A stretch of 64,000 bases of DNA, taken from Thelephora terrestris. Lineage: Eukaryota; Basidiomycota; Agaricomycetes; Thelephorales; Thelephoraceae. Position numbers and translations under genes: made by a program. The stretch lies in assembly GCA_015956445.1 (NCBI GenBank), contig WIUZ02000003.1, positions 1,922,001-1,986,000 of the forward strand, in the 5' to 3' direction. The stretch's first letter is position 1; each line of letters begins with the position of its first letter. Of this stretch, positions 44,301-55,939 are shown piece by piece. Under the pieces are notes generated by a model that made no database searches, had not been told where the DNA came from, and was given only the letters and a program-made list of their open reading frames with translations.

Positions 44301-47300
44301 TGAGTGTCCTGGGACATATCCGCCCTCGTTACCGCAGGTTGTTTTCTGATGCGGTCGATTTCTCGGATCTACCATACTGCCATACAATGGTCATGATTGA
44401 TGCCTTGATCAGAAGAAATTGGGGTCCTCGTCCTATCTGGCACAATGATAATAGGCCATCCGATCATGAACACGTCATATATGCACGGGATATTGCTGGT
44501 CTTGCTCAGGTGGAGTATCAACAGGAATCAGAGGTACCCCATTGGATCCTTGGGTTTGCATTCAACTCCTTGTCCCTGGATCCCTTGCCCCCAGCATCTG
44601 TTGTTGCTGATTGCTTCAAGATTATTGCAATTGGTCTGGGTTATGACATTTTAGATGGGGAGGCTTCAAAAAAGGGGTAAATTTGCTTCACTTCTGTCAT
44701 CATCTACCTTCTGACCAGATTTAGTTTGAGCATGGAGGGGCTTTCAACCTTCATCGTCCAGGAACTCAAAATCATGATTGAAGGCGGCAATCCAGCTCTT
44801 GACTCCACCCTGATTGTACATCGTTTCTACATCTTTGCTGTCTGCATTGATTTCAGCAATCGACGGGTAGCAATCACACAAGGGCTGGGAAAATTTGCAA
44901 GAATGTCTGCTCGGGGCTTCTATCATGCCCTTCATCACCTCTTGGTCATGGACCCAACTTCAAATGTCTTGGAAGACATTCGCCAACTTTACCACAAGGC
45001 CTTTGCTGATAGGATCAATTTCACAGGCCTCCCATCTCGCCACACAATGATTACAATCAATGCTATGATCAGAAGAGATTGGAGCTCTCGTCCTATCTGG
45101 CATGATGATGATAGGCCGTCCGACCGTGAACACATCGGATTTTCCCAGGATATTGCTGAGCTTGCCCAGGTGGAGTACCTACAGGAACGAAAGGTACCCC
45201 AATGGATCCTCAACTTTGCTTTTGATTCCCTGGCCCTGGACCCACTGCCCCCAGCATCAGCTGTTGCTGACAGTCTCAAGGCCATTGCAATTTATCTTGG
45301 TTGTCATGTTTCAAATGATGGGAATTTGGACAACAGGTATATATATTCCAGTCCTCTTAGCATTCTCCTTCTGACTGATAATTAGTGCAAGAGTGGATGA
45401 AGTTACAACCCTCATCACCCAGCAACTTGAAACAATGGTTGAAGACAGTAGCCAAACTCTTGACTCTGCCTTTGTTGTGAACTGCTTGAACATCTTTACC
45501 CTCCGTGTTCAAAAGGCAGGAATCACACAGGGGCTGGAGCATCTCACAACAGTGTCTGCTATGTGCTTCTACCGTATCTTCTATCGCCTCACAGTTGTGG
45601 ACCCAAATTCAAATGTCCTAGAAGACATCTGCCGACGTTTCTGCAGGGTTTTCCCAGATGGAGTTAATTTCACAGGTCTCCCATACCGCCACACAATGAT
45701 CATGGTCCGTGCTTTACTCAGGAGAGATTGGGGACCTTGCCCTGTATGGCGTGGTCATGATAGGCCACTTGATCATGAACATCTTCCATTTGCACGGGAT
45801 GTTGCTGAGCTTGCCCAGGCAGAATATCAACGGGAGCAAGAAGTACCAGGATGGATCCTCGGCTTTGTGTTCAACTCCCTGTCTCTGGTCCCCCTGCCCC
45901 CTGCATCCATTGTTGTGAACTGCCTCAAGACAATTGCGGTTCATTTAGGCTGTGACATTGGCAAAGTTACCATTTTTAACGAGAGGTAAATATTTGGGTC
46001 TTTTCATTAGAATCAACCCTCTAACCAAGAACTAGTGAGAAAGTGGAGGAAGTCACAACCCTCATAACTGGGAAACTCAAAACCATTGTTGAGAACAGTG
46101 ATCAAGCTCTTGATTCCACCTGTCAGGGCCACTCTACCCCAACAACTACCAGTGCACTGAGCCAACTCCGCAGAGTACTCACTAGTCCAACTAGCTTGTG
46201 AGAGAACGATCACGTCTCTATTCTTCCGGTAGGTTGTCCGAGGTCACTACAAGTCAGGTCGAAATCCTAAAGAGAAACCCAACCTAAACCGTACTTCGTT
46301 CGGTTTAACAAGCAAGGGTTTATCCCTACAACAGGATTGATGACTCCACCAGTTGATCGACTGGACGCTCGAGGTGTTCTAATATGACTGTGGAGAGTCT
46401 ATAGTTACGAGGCGCAGTTGACGCGCAGAGCGGGAGGGAGAGCAGATGGGGGATGTCTTGGATCAAACAAGAAACTCTGACTTGTCCTTAACTGCAACTG
46501 GGCTGAGAAGGGCAGAGGATTTCCTGAGGTAACAAAACTAAGGTACTACGATACAGCCACAGTTGCTACTTATACTAAAGGAGTGGCCATGACGTCAATA
46601 CCCTAATATACCCTTATCAAGTCCAGAACAAAGGGAGATAAGGAGTGTGAGAACGCTAAGTAAGGGAAGCGAACAAGGTGACGCGTGGGAGAATAAAGGA
46701 CAAAGGGCCTTACTAGCGTGTGAAGGATTGCATAAAAGATAAGGAATGTCCGCATGAAACATAGGGGTAAAGATAACACTAGTCTTAAAAGAAAAAGGGG
46801 CATGGGGTCATGAAAGTTCGTACCTGGGGATCACACCCAAGGGCCAGGTAGCAATCTCCCTTTACATAGCTATGCCAGCGGATTCGGGAGTAGAGCCATG
46901 CAACATCCCTTGTTGTCTGTAGGCAGTAACAGCATCACGGACTAGTGGTAACCTCAACGTACGTCCGAACATGAGGAGGTCGGGCCTAGACTCATGGGAC
47001 ATGAGGGATTACAGATTCGCCGGCGTTTCAAGCTAACGGCTACTCCACATGCGCTGGGCTAACCAAAAGAATCCTAGGGCGATGCTTCCGAATAGCGGCG
47101 AGTCCTTCCTCCGGTTAGGAGACTGTGATGTGACTGTCCACGTGTGTGATCAGGGTCCAGGGTTGATCGTAATCGTAAAGTCATGGGGGGGGTCATAAAA
47201 AGGGGTTCGTGATGTCATAAAGGAGTCATCAGGGTCTTGAGACCTATTTTTAGTGCGCGCGTGTTCTAGGTGTTCCGGAACGAAGTTCTTCCAAGGCCGT

Positions 47301-47423
47301 CCCGCGGGCCAAGGTGTCAGCTTGATGTAGTAAGCCGACGGTGATGGTACAGGGGCGGAAGTTGATGTGACCCGGACCAATGAGGTTCGTCGAGGTAGGT
47401 CACGTGAAGGATCACTGATCTAG

Positions 47424-47431
47424 GCTATAAG
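47424..47431 (+). promoter_or_regulatory. TATA-like box of the A2 gene
   Basis: GCTATAAG about 70 bp upstream of the ATG at 47499. The same box is found in A1 at about 359-366. The G-element gene has TATATAA at 50966-50972, about 65 bp before its ATG. Confidence 0.45.
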
Positions 47432-47498
47432 AAGGACGTCTTCTTGGAGCCTTCCTTGATCAGCAACACCAGCAACTTCCCCAACATCTTACCAAAAC

Positions 47499-49238
47499 AT
47501 GTCCTTCCCCAACAACCATACCTACAAAGTCGCCAATGGTATCTCCACCATCTCCCGTATCGACCGTCGTGCCGCCGCTCGCAAGACCTATGCCTGTGCG
47601 GCTGGGACTCCCTATACCACGGATGACCAGGTATGGGGGAGACCTAGAGCTTCGTGTGTTCGCACTAACGCCTTCCTCTAGGTAGAGGTTACGTTCTTTT
47701 GGGCGTTGATGTCCAGCTAACGGCTTCTAGATCTTGGAGGTCATCACGGAGGTGGACCCCGAACGTCTCAGGGAGACGATGCCTCATTTGATGGGGTTGA
47801 CCTGGGATGACAAGCTCTGGGTCCGTACGATCATCGCCGAGAAGGTGGCCTTCCGAATGCGGGGTAGGTTCGGGGAGCTGGAGCATCCGATCAAGAAGGA
47901 GCTCTGGTACACCCTGCAGAGGGGAATCTACGATCAGGACCTATTGGAGCACGGAGCAACCGTTCCTCGGGCCGTCCGTCATGCCACCGCCGCCACGTCG
48001 TTGTTGTGGTCGCTCGTTCGGGAGGGGGAGAGCAAAGTAGGTCCTTCGTTTGAATATTCGAGTATGACTCTCGACTAATCAAACTGCCTAGGTTGAACGT
48101 TTGGAGCGTGAGGTGAAGGAGGCAAAAACAGACGTCCTTCGTCTGTCTGCGGAGGGTCTTCAGATGAAGGAGACCTTAGCGGCCTTCCAGCAGGGGACGA
48201 ACGAGGCGTTGGAGGCAATGGTCGCCAACCATCAGGAGTTGATCGCAGGGTTGAAGGTTCGGGACAACAACATCAAGGGAGCGTTGGCCAGGAGGGATGA
48301 AAAGGTAATGCCGCTTTCATCATTGCTTCGAATGATGGAAGCTGACATTTCCTAGACCGAAGAACTCGAGAACGTGGTGGCTGTGTTGACAGCGCAGGTT
48401 GAGTCCTTGCAGGGCAAGACCTGCAACTGCAAGGAGGGTCCCAAATTGGTTGGTCAGGGGACCGCCGATGTTCCGTTCGAGTTGGAGTACGCCGACGAGG
48501 TGGTACTCCCATCGCCTAACCCGTCGTCCTATGCAACGCCTCCGATCGAGAACGCGGTTCCCTTGCCAACTCCGGGTCCGGCTTCTACTCTGGCTGCTTC
48601 CGACAAGGAGAACTGTGGGCGCTGCGTCTTGCAGCCGATCCATCAGTTGGTGAAGATCGAGGATGAGGTCATGGAGGTGGACCGCGCTGAAGATGCTCCG
48701 AGGGTCGCCGAGGTACGTCCGGTGACTAAGGGGCAACGTTGTAAACGCTCTCGACGCCGTCCTGCTCATCGTATGACCGCGTCGGCTAACCCTTACCCTC
48801 GACCAGTTGAGTCGGATGGTGACCTCTCTGGTCGAGGTGGGGGAGGAGAGTTCCGCTATCGAGTCAACCGTCCCTACCGACAGGTCGAGTCGGAGATCCA
48901 GCTTCACCACCAGCTACGACTCGCAAGACATGATTCCGCCCAGGGGTCCGACGAGGGAGACGGAGGGTCGCTTGCCGACTACGTCGATAGTGCTGTCGAG
49001 CAGTCACCCGGTGATGGAGATGTGGGACCAGGTGTTCCGCAGTTCGGTGACATCTGGGAGGCTGATCGGTCCGCTCGAAGGCATCTCTTCCTATCGGCTT
49101 GAACTAGTCGTTCAGCTGAGTGCCGAAGACGGTGACGCCATGTTCGGAGAGGTCCTAGCAAGGAGGGGCCAGCACTACGATCTCCGGGATGGAAGGGTGA
49201 TGACCATGAGGCCTGCCGTAGATAGCGTTGAATTTTGA
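47499..49238 (+). CDS. A-family coiled-coil protein (intact copy)
   Basis: Exons 47499-47630, 47731-48036, 48092-48304, 48356-48982 and 49032-49238 (1485 nt, 494 aa). The last splice is tentative: it enters a frame that is conserved in A1 mostly by synonymous changes. Without it the protein ends at 49102 (465 aa). Layout: basic N-terminus, helical domain with TWDDKLW, MRGRF and TLQRGIYD, a coiled coil (about 150-240), CNC motif, a Pro/Ser linker (SSYATPP), a basic stretch KRSRRRPAHR that could be a nuclear signal, and a C-terminal globular end (SYRLELVVQLSAEDGDAMF). It is homologous to the F-family protein, with matching intron positions. No catalytic motif is seen. Confidence 0.65.
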
Positions 49239-50338
49239 TGGACTTGGGTGATACTTGTATAGCTCGTTGTGGATTCGCTGGGAATAGTACGCGCGTGTGT
49301 GTTTCGAATGATTGGTGTGAAGGATAAGGAATGTGAAGCATTCAAACATAAGAATTGGTAAGAAGAGTTCGAAGAAAGAGCGTGTTATAAAAAGTTTTAA
49401 AAATACCATGTTCCTGACACCACCCCTGTTATGAATTGCTTCAACATCTTCACTGCTTGCATTAGTGTCAGCAACCAAAGGGTAGCAGTTAAAGAAGGGC
49501 TAGAGCAGCTTGCAACAGAATCTGCTGGGTGCCTCTACCACATCTTTTGTCACCTCACCATCACCAACCCAACTTCAAGTATCCTGGGACACATGCGCCC
49601 ACGTTACAGCAGGTTTTTCCCTGGAGCAGTTGATTGGACTGCTCTCCCATACTGCCACACAATGGTCATGATTCACGCATTGGTCAGAAGAGAATGGGGC
49701 CCTCTTCATATCTGGAGCAATGACAATAGGCCCTCTGATCATGAACACATCACATTTGCAAGGAATATTGCTGAGCTTGCCCAGGCAGACTACCAACGGG
49801 AACAAAAGGTACCTGGATGGATCCTTGGCTTTGCATTTGATTCCTTGTCTCTGGACCCGCTCCCCCCACCATCTGTTGTTGCCGACTGCCTCAAGGCCAT
49901 TGCAGTTGAATTGTGCTGTGAAATTTTAGATGTTGTGACATCTGATACAAGGTAAATATCTTTTAAACTTCTTAGTATTCACCTCCTGACAAGGATTAGC
50001 CCTCAAATGCAGACAGAGCTCATTTCCAGCCTCATTACCCTGAAACTTGAAACTATGGTTGAGGCTGATGATCTACTTCCAATTGTGCTCAAGTGTGAGG
50101 CCATATGTGCACTACTTCCATATGTGATCTCTTTGGAGCAACATGTTCAACAAGAGATGGCCAACACAATCATGCTTGTCATTCAGGCCTCAAAAGATCA
50201 TTATCTCATATCCTTCATTGCATCACACTTCACTCCATTGCTTGGCAAACCAAGTTCCTCTTTCCAAAACTGGCTTATCACAATCATGGCACCACATATA
50301 AACTGGGAGGACAACATACACAGGGAAAGCACAGTCAT

Positions 50339-52760
50339 TGTCAGGCCGACGTGACCTCTACAGTTCAATAGCACTCTTGCTATCCAAACCTTTCACACGC
50401 AGGGATCAAACACACAGTTATAACCCTGTTGCAAACCCAGGGATATCGGAAGTTTCTTCACAGACTAGATTGGAGAAGAGGAGAAAGAAGGAGACAAGGG
50501 TCTTCAGGCACTCTTGCTCTAAGCACACAGCAATAGAGGTCACGGAGAGTCTGATGATAACAAATCTAAGGAGTACAGGCTAAACTACTCTGAGTATATA
50601 TACTACTTAGATTTGTGACGTGACAGTGACATGTAACTACCCTAAAGATACAAACACAGACAAACATGGTCCGTGCGCAGCACTGCATGGTCTGTGCGTT
50701 ACGTGGTGACTAATGCTACAAATTATCAGCTGATAAACGAAAGTGTGGTGGCCAATAGCAATTTGAGAGCATTACAAAGCAGTTACAAAGCATGACGTAG
50801 CTTGGGAATGTTCGGAAGGAATGTGGGTATGACTGACTAACAGCCAATAGCAAAAGGGGAGCATATGACTAAAGATAGGGGCATATGATGTCATGTGGGT
50901 CATGCGCAGTAAACAATAGAAATGATGACTCAACTCCTGAGTCGTGGAAGGGGCGTGGCATTTGGTATATAACCAAAGGGGGTTGGATGACTGGGTCTCT
51001 CAACAAACCTCCCTTTGTTACACACACAGCCAACATGCCTCGTGCCTCTACTCGTGTTCCTACCCGCCGCTCCTCTTCTTACTCTCCTGTTCAGGAGAAC
51101 AACTTCAACATTGATCGTTTCTCCCATGCTCGTCGAGATGCTTCCCGCCCTTATCCTACTCTGGGAAACGTTATGGACCGGACCGCCACCGCCGACCCTA
51201 ATGAGGGGTTCTCTGATTTAGGTGGGGGCCCTGCTTGCGTATTCCGATTTAGGAAACCAAGCTAACTCCTTTTTAGGTTTCAGGGATTTCATCCAGGCTT
51301 CTCGTAGGGTATCTCGGCGCAAGTTGGCGCGTATCGAGACGAACCCCTATGCGACCGAACTCCTTAACAGGGGTGTCGAGTTCGTCACCGAGACCAATGA
51401 GACCTTCAACTCCGTGTTGGAGGCCAGCGTTATCCATACGGGTAACGTTGGGTCCATGTTGATGGACGAGATTGCTCACGTCAATGAGCGAGTTGATGGT
51501 CGTCGAGAAGAGATCGAGAAGTTGGAGAAGGAGTTCCTTGGATGTCATGAGGGCATCTTAAAGATTGAAGATGAGCAGGAGCAACATGGTATGGCGATTG
51601 ACAGGTTGAAGGTAAATGTGGGGTCGGGAGATATTGGACATCTCTAACCCAACATTTCCTTTAGGGAGAGGTGATCACATTGAAGGACTTGGTCCGGAGC
51701 CTCGTTGCCAAGACTGGAGAGTTGGAGGATGATAAGGTAACGGGTAGGGGTTGAAGGTTTTTGATATCTTCTAACCCTATTCGTTTTAGGTTCGCCTTAC
51801 TCGTCGTGTCTCCGAGTTGACCGGAGAAGTCCGGGATCTCCAAAGGAAGTGCAACGAACCGGAGGTCCGAGTTGAAGAGGAAGAGGATGAGGTTCTGCAT
51901 CGGGCCGGGTCGCCGATCATCCCTAATCGGGCTGAGTCGCCACCCGCTCGTTTGTTGGTCCGTCACGAGAACAGGTTGGTTCCCATCGACGATGAGGTCA
52001 TTGAGATCGGGAGCGACGAATTCTATCAGAACGTAGGAGTTGTCCGTAGGGATACTCCTCATCCTGAGTTCGTGTCTACTCCTTGGGGTAGTCGCCGTCA
52101 ATGGCCTGCTCTGGAGTATGATCCGTACGCCGAGTTCGTTCCCGATAGTGAACCAAACTCTGATACGGAGCTTCCAGATTACGATGACTTGTCGGACGTG
52201 GACCCGAACGAGATCCGGGAGCAGAACTGGTTGAATGAGGAGTTGGTGAGATCGGCATTGGAAGTAGTACAAAGGATCCGAAGAGATATTGATTAGATAA
52301 CTCTTTTGTACTGTTGGCTTCCAATGAATCTTCTTTCTATTTTGTCTATTGCGTGTGATCCATGAGTCGTAAAGCATAATGGTTTTCATAAGTCCAATCC
52401 AAGGGTCAGATTAATAAGCCGGTTGACTTCTGCGAGAGGTCAGCACGCGACGCTTATTAATACATCCCTTGTTGTCGGTAGCCTGAATATCTACTAATCG
52501 TCCAGGGGCAACGGAGGGCCAGGTAGGGGGGATCTTCATATGAAGGTCCGCCGGTACATGTTCACGTATTATACCTCGGGTCTTCTGGGGTATCTTGACT
52601 AGTAGCACGTTCCACGTATTGGACTTTGAGTCGTTAAGCATAGAGCATACTGCATAATAAACAGTTTACCGCCGTGTTTAGGGCAAGGCACCAACTGACT
52701 TAGTGGTGATGAGGCGTTAAACGAAGGAAATAAAAGGGGGTAAACGGCGAAATCATCACA
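50339..52760 (+). mobile_element. Element G (TGTCAGG superfamily), complete
   Basis: 2422 bp, starting TGTCAGGCCGACGTGACC and ending AATCATCACA. It is flanked by the 5-bp duplication GTCAT (50334-50338 and 52761-52765). It interrupts the last exon of DUF6535 copy 2 and its removal restores the frame. The 3' end shares only ACA with the other families. Two motifs CATGG(T/C)C(T/C)GTGCG at about 50,664-50,700 match the GCACAGACCATG block of the B elements in inverse orientation. One four-exon gene is present. Confidence 0.92.
51035..52296 (+). CDS. G-family coiled-coil protein (intact)
   Basis: Exons 51035-51221, 51277-51611, 51665-51736 and 51790-52296 (1101 nt, 366 aa), all with canonical splice sites. 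The N-terminus is Arg/Ser-rich and disordered (about 1-60). A helical segment with RKLARIETNPYATELL is followed by a long coiled coil (about 95-200). The C-terminal third is strongly acidic and disordered (SEPNSDTELPDYDDLSDVDP) with a final helix. The layout, orientation relative to the TGTCAGG end and intron-rich structure parallel the A, F and B genes, but direct sequence similarity is weak. Function is unknown. Confidence 0.65.
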
Positions 52761-53426
52761 GTCATCAAGTGGGCTGCTGCAGCCTTGGCAGTCCCTGATA
52801 TAGAGGAGGTTAGTAGGAGTGTGGTTGTCACAATGTTGCAAATTTCAAACCTCAGCTCCCTACAACCACACATTCCCATTGAGATTTGGATGTTGATGGA
52901 GAAGCAGCAATCCCTCTCACCTGTGTTCTGGAAACAGCATCGGAAAATTACTCCAGATGCTGTTCACTTCATCCGGGGACTTGGAGACCTCAAAATTCTC
53001 AAGTCATACTTCCTCCTTGTTTGGTCAAAGTGGTATTACCCTCATACTGATCTCCTCAATGAGATGGAGGTTTCAATCAGGGAGGAGTTTGGTGGAATTG
53101 GGATGTGGAGTCATCGAAAGGATCTCATCAATAGGCTGGAGCAAGTTCTAGAGGATTTAAACACAGAGTCAAAACATGGTAACTTGATTGGCTGCTTTGT
53201 AAGGATATTGCAATATGGAAAGCTAAAGGAGGTGCTACTGGACATGGACAGAGAAGAAGACAAAATTTTAGCTGGTAAGCCCCTCAAGTATCTCCCTTCC
53301 AACAAGAATACTAATTTTTATGAACCCATACAGAATCTCATTCTAACTCTATATGTGCTTTGCCACTTCAGTGTCTGTGAAAATCTGGGGTGGTTTGTCT
53401 TATATCCTTTGGCACCATCTTGTTGA

Positions 53427-53821
53427 TTTATCTCTATCTGTATCATGGTTCACTATGTTTCTCCAAACCCTTCTCACCGTCTTCAAACTACTATGCAATC
53501 CCATGTAAACAGTGTTGGAAATATTATCTCCCTTTTTATTGAGTTGTGGAGATGAAATCCTCCAAACAGAATTATAATTCATATATGGAGGAAAATTTCT
53601 GTTTTTTTATACAAGCCCTGAATTTTAACACTGTTTGTTCAAAAATAGCATTGGCTCATTGACGCCTGCATAGAAATGAACATGTCAGGTGTCCTTAGAC
53701 TTTTGGTCTTTTTACCAACAGGTCTGCCGCCTTCCCTAAGGGACCGAAAGTCAGTCAACTACATTTGGCATGGAAGACAGAAATAGTTACTGTTTGCGCT
53801 CATCCTAACAATCTCTGGTAG
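53427..53821. other. Intergenic, duplicated at 55.61-55.94 kb
   Basis: 395 bp of 3' flank shared by the convergent DUF6535 copy 2 and Ifi-6-16-like copy 2. From about 53,505 it is repeated, diverged, upstream of Ifi-6-16-like copy 3. No gene is seen. Confidence 0.6.
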
Positions 53822-55004
53822 CTATGTCAGCACCAGGCACAGAACCTTTGAGATAACACACACACCATCATACTTGAGCAACCATGTTGTGAACCGATCC
53901 CATGACATATCATGACATCCAGCAGCGTAGGCCGCTTCTCGGCAATCATCCCCCATGTGGTGCATGGCGCACTGGGCTTGTTGTTTGACAGGGACTCCGT
54001 ACTCTTCACAGAAATGGTGCTGTCTGCTCAGCCAATGTGCAGCGCCCGTTCCGGGAGGATTGTATGGCGGGGTATGCCAGGATTTGACAATTGCTTGGAG
54101 GGCCTGTAGTGTTAGGAGGTATCCGTCGGGGTTGACTTGGTTATATGGTGGTGGACCTGCACCACCAGGTCCTGGACCGCAGGCAATTGAATCAGACAGG
54201 ATTGTCCCAACTGATGGCAAGACCATGGTAGCGCCAGCGGATTGAAGTAACGAAAAAAGGCCCCCTTGGGTATCACCATACACAACGTACTGGATAGTGG
54301 TGGCGAGAATACCTAAATAGCAATCCAGCATGGGTCTCTTTGGATAGGTGAAAAGAACTCAGTTACCCGCAGCAACGCCCACAGAGGCAGAACCCACAGC
54401 CGTGATGGCACCAACAATGACCACCGGCGGAGCCAAGACGGCACCGACAATGGCCACTGGAGCCATTAGGACGGTGCCGGTGATACCCAGGGCAGCACCC
54501 GTGCTTTTTGGGTACTTCTTATAAAATGGGAGTGCTGTCCGGAAGAGTGCATGAAAGAAGCCCAAAAAGATAATGAAGGAGGGCGCGCTCACCCTCCCAT
54601 GCCTCTCGAAACTTACCTGCAGAAGTTCTATCAGCGACGACCTCAGGAACGACAATCAGATCTCACTTACGATCCAATGCAACCATGAAATTCACGAACT
54701 GTGTCCAATGGACAGGACCGAACTGCGTCCGAGAGTCCCTCAACACGTTTTCCAACTCATTGCGGAGCTCGCTCTTGATGAACCTCGTTGCGCACTGTGG
54801 CCGTTGAGTATCCGGAACCCCATACGTATCGCACAGAGTTTCTATGGTACAGATCCACTCCTGGATATCGGTATTTGGGGGAGCGTACTCTTGAAGATGC
54901 CATTCGTTGAGGATCGCTTCAACCGCTGGGTCGGCTAGTTGGTACACATCGCAGAGGTGGTCGTTGAGGATCGCTTCAACCGCTGGGTCAGGTAGTTGAT
55001 ACAT
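53822..55004 (-). CDS. Ifi-6-16-like membrane protein, copy 2
   Basis: Exons on minus: 55004-54671, 54616-54593 (24 nt), 54534-54367 and 54312-53822 (1017 nt, 338 aa). It is the same two-domain layout as copy 1. The N-terminus has an in-frame tandem duplication of about 18 residues (QLPDPAVEAILN and QLADPAVEAILN). The membrane module is extended by a repeat of the APVAIVGA-type segment. Domain 2 keeps YNPPGTG, YGVPVKQQAQCA and DMSWDRF; the linker is shorter than in copies 1 and 3. Convergent with DUF6535 copy 2, as copy 1 is with DUF6535 copy 1. Confidence 0.75.
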
Positions 55005-55939
55005 ATCCCAGAGGTGGTTGTAGAGGAGGTACGGAAGGAAGATTCAAGAGAGTCAAGCACGCGGCCCAGTCTACAAAAGTGTGGCGGGCGCTACTCATCA
55101 CATCACGCTGGCGACATGTGGGTGGAAGCAGACGCCAAAGAAACATCAATCGTGGAAGAAGACCTGGGCGCAGCGACATTTTTTTCCGTCTGTGTCGTTC
55201 AACTGATCGTGTGCTCCGTCCGGGGTCAACCGCCCGAGGAGAAAGACCGTTCATGTGCTTCCTGAGTATTGTTTCGAGCGGCGGTAGACCACTTGTAGTA
55301 GGAAATCTTGGGAAGCTGGGAATAAGAGCTGGACTATGGTCATCGATCACGTATACGAGGCCCCTAATCTGAGATCATCCGCAAAGCACGGGGACACAAT
55401 GACTTGACTCACAACAACATGGAGAAGAAACTGTTCACACCGTGCCAGCAACATTTCGTCCAGAGATCAACCATCCTCCTCGTCTGACGAGTGACCCATG
55501 CCTGAGTTCCTAACGTTACGTTGCAATCACCTAGCACTCCAGGTCCCTTGAGGAACTTCCCACACCTCCTGCCATAAGATTGACCGAGTGCTCTTCATGC
55601 AATCCGGCCTATGTAAATATTGCTGGAATAATTGTTGCCGCTTTCTCTTTTTCGAGTTGTGGAGATAGAATCCTCCGAACAGAATTATATTTCATAGACA
55701 GAAGAAAATTTCTGCTTATTTATACAAGCCCTGAACTTGAACGCCGTTTGTTCAAAAGTGGTGTTGGCCCATTGATGCCTGCATAGAAGTGAACGTAGCA
55801 GGTGTCCTTAAACTTTTGGCCTTTTTACCAACAGGTCTGCCGCCTTTCCTAAGGGACAGAAAGTCAGTTAACTGCGTTTGGCATGGAAGACGGAAACGCT
55901 TACTGTTTGCGCTCATCCTAATGATCTCTGGTAGCTATG
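55005..55939. other. Intergenic between tandem Ifi-6-16-like genes
   Basis: Contains the conserved upstream block (55,077-55,112). The stretch 55,125-55,330 aligns with 38,890-39,090, the flank of copy 1, showing that the duplication extends past the gene. From about 55,610 it repeats the 53,505-53,821 sequence. No gene is called. Confidence 0.55.

Larger units (their letters stand above)
46121..49419 (+). mobile_element. Element A2 (TGTCAGG superfamily), complete
   Basis: 3299 bp, starting TGTCAGGGCCACTCTACC and ending TTCCTGACA, so the outer 7 bases are perfect inverted repeats. It is flanked by the 5-bp duplication CCACC (46116-46120 and 49420-49424). It interrupts repeat 5 of DUF6535 copy 2 and its removal restores the exon length of 612 nt. 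No LTR is present: the first and last few hundred bases are unrelated. The first 1.37 kb is non-coding, then comes one five-exon gene. Confidence 0.95.
43430..49951 (+). repeat. Five tandem copies of one ~600-nt exon
   Basis: Units are the end of 42501-44017, 44065-44676 (612 nt), 44725-45336 (612), 45386-45985 (600) and 46036-46120+49425-49951 (612). All are phase 2-2 exons separated by 47-50-nt introns, so addition or loss of a unit keeps the frame. Each encodes a helical unit with the motifs (V/D)CFNIF, SRHTMI-type, DHEH, AELAQ(A/V)EYQ, PLPPAS(I/V)VADC. Confidence 0.9.
41867..53426 (+). pseudogene. DUF6535-type membrane protein, copy 2, five exon repeats, cut by two transposons
   Basis: Exons: 42196-42264, 42315-42447, 42501-44017 (membrane region plus repeat 1), 44065-44676, 44725-45336, 45386-45985, then 46036-46120 joined to 49425-49951 (repeat 5), and 50000-50338 joined to 52766-53426. 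5' exons from 41867 are unresolved. The N-terminal and membrane part is about 95% identical to copy 1. Where copy 1 has one C-terminal repeat unit, this gene has five. A2 sits in repeat 5 and G in the last exon. Removing each with one duplicate restores an open frame of more than 1700 codons. The donor of the intron at 42448 is GTCAG instead of GTGAG. Transcription through the insertions would be needed for any full product. Confidence 0.8.

Noticed and set aside
46121-49419. LTR retrotransposon or solo LTR interpretation for elements A, F, B and G
   Set aside because: TG...CA ends and 5-bp duplications fit, but the first and last several hundred bases of each complete element are unrelated, no primer-binding site follows the 5' end, and no RT, RNase H, protease or integrase motif is seen. 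Retained spliceosomal introns also speak against it.
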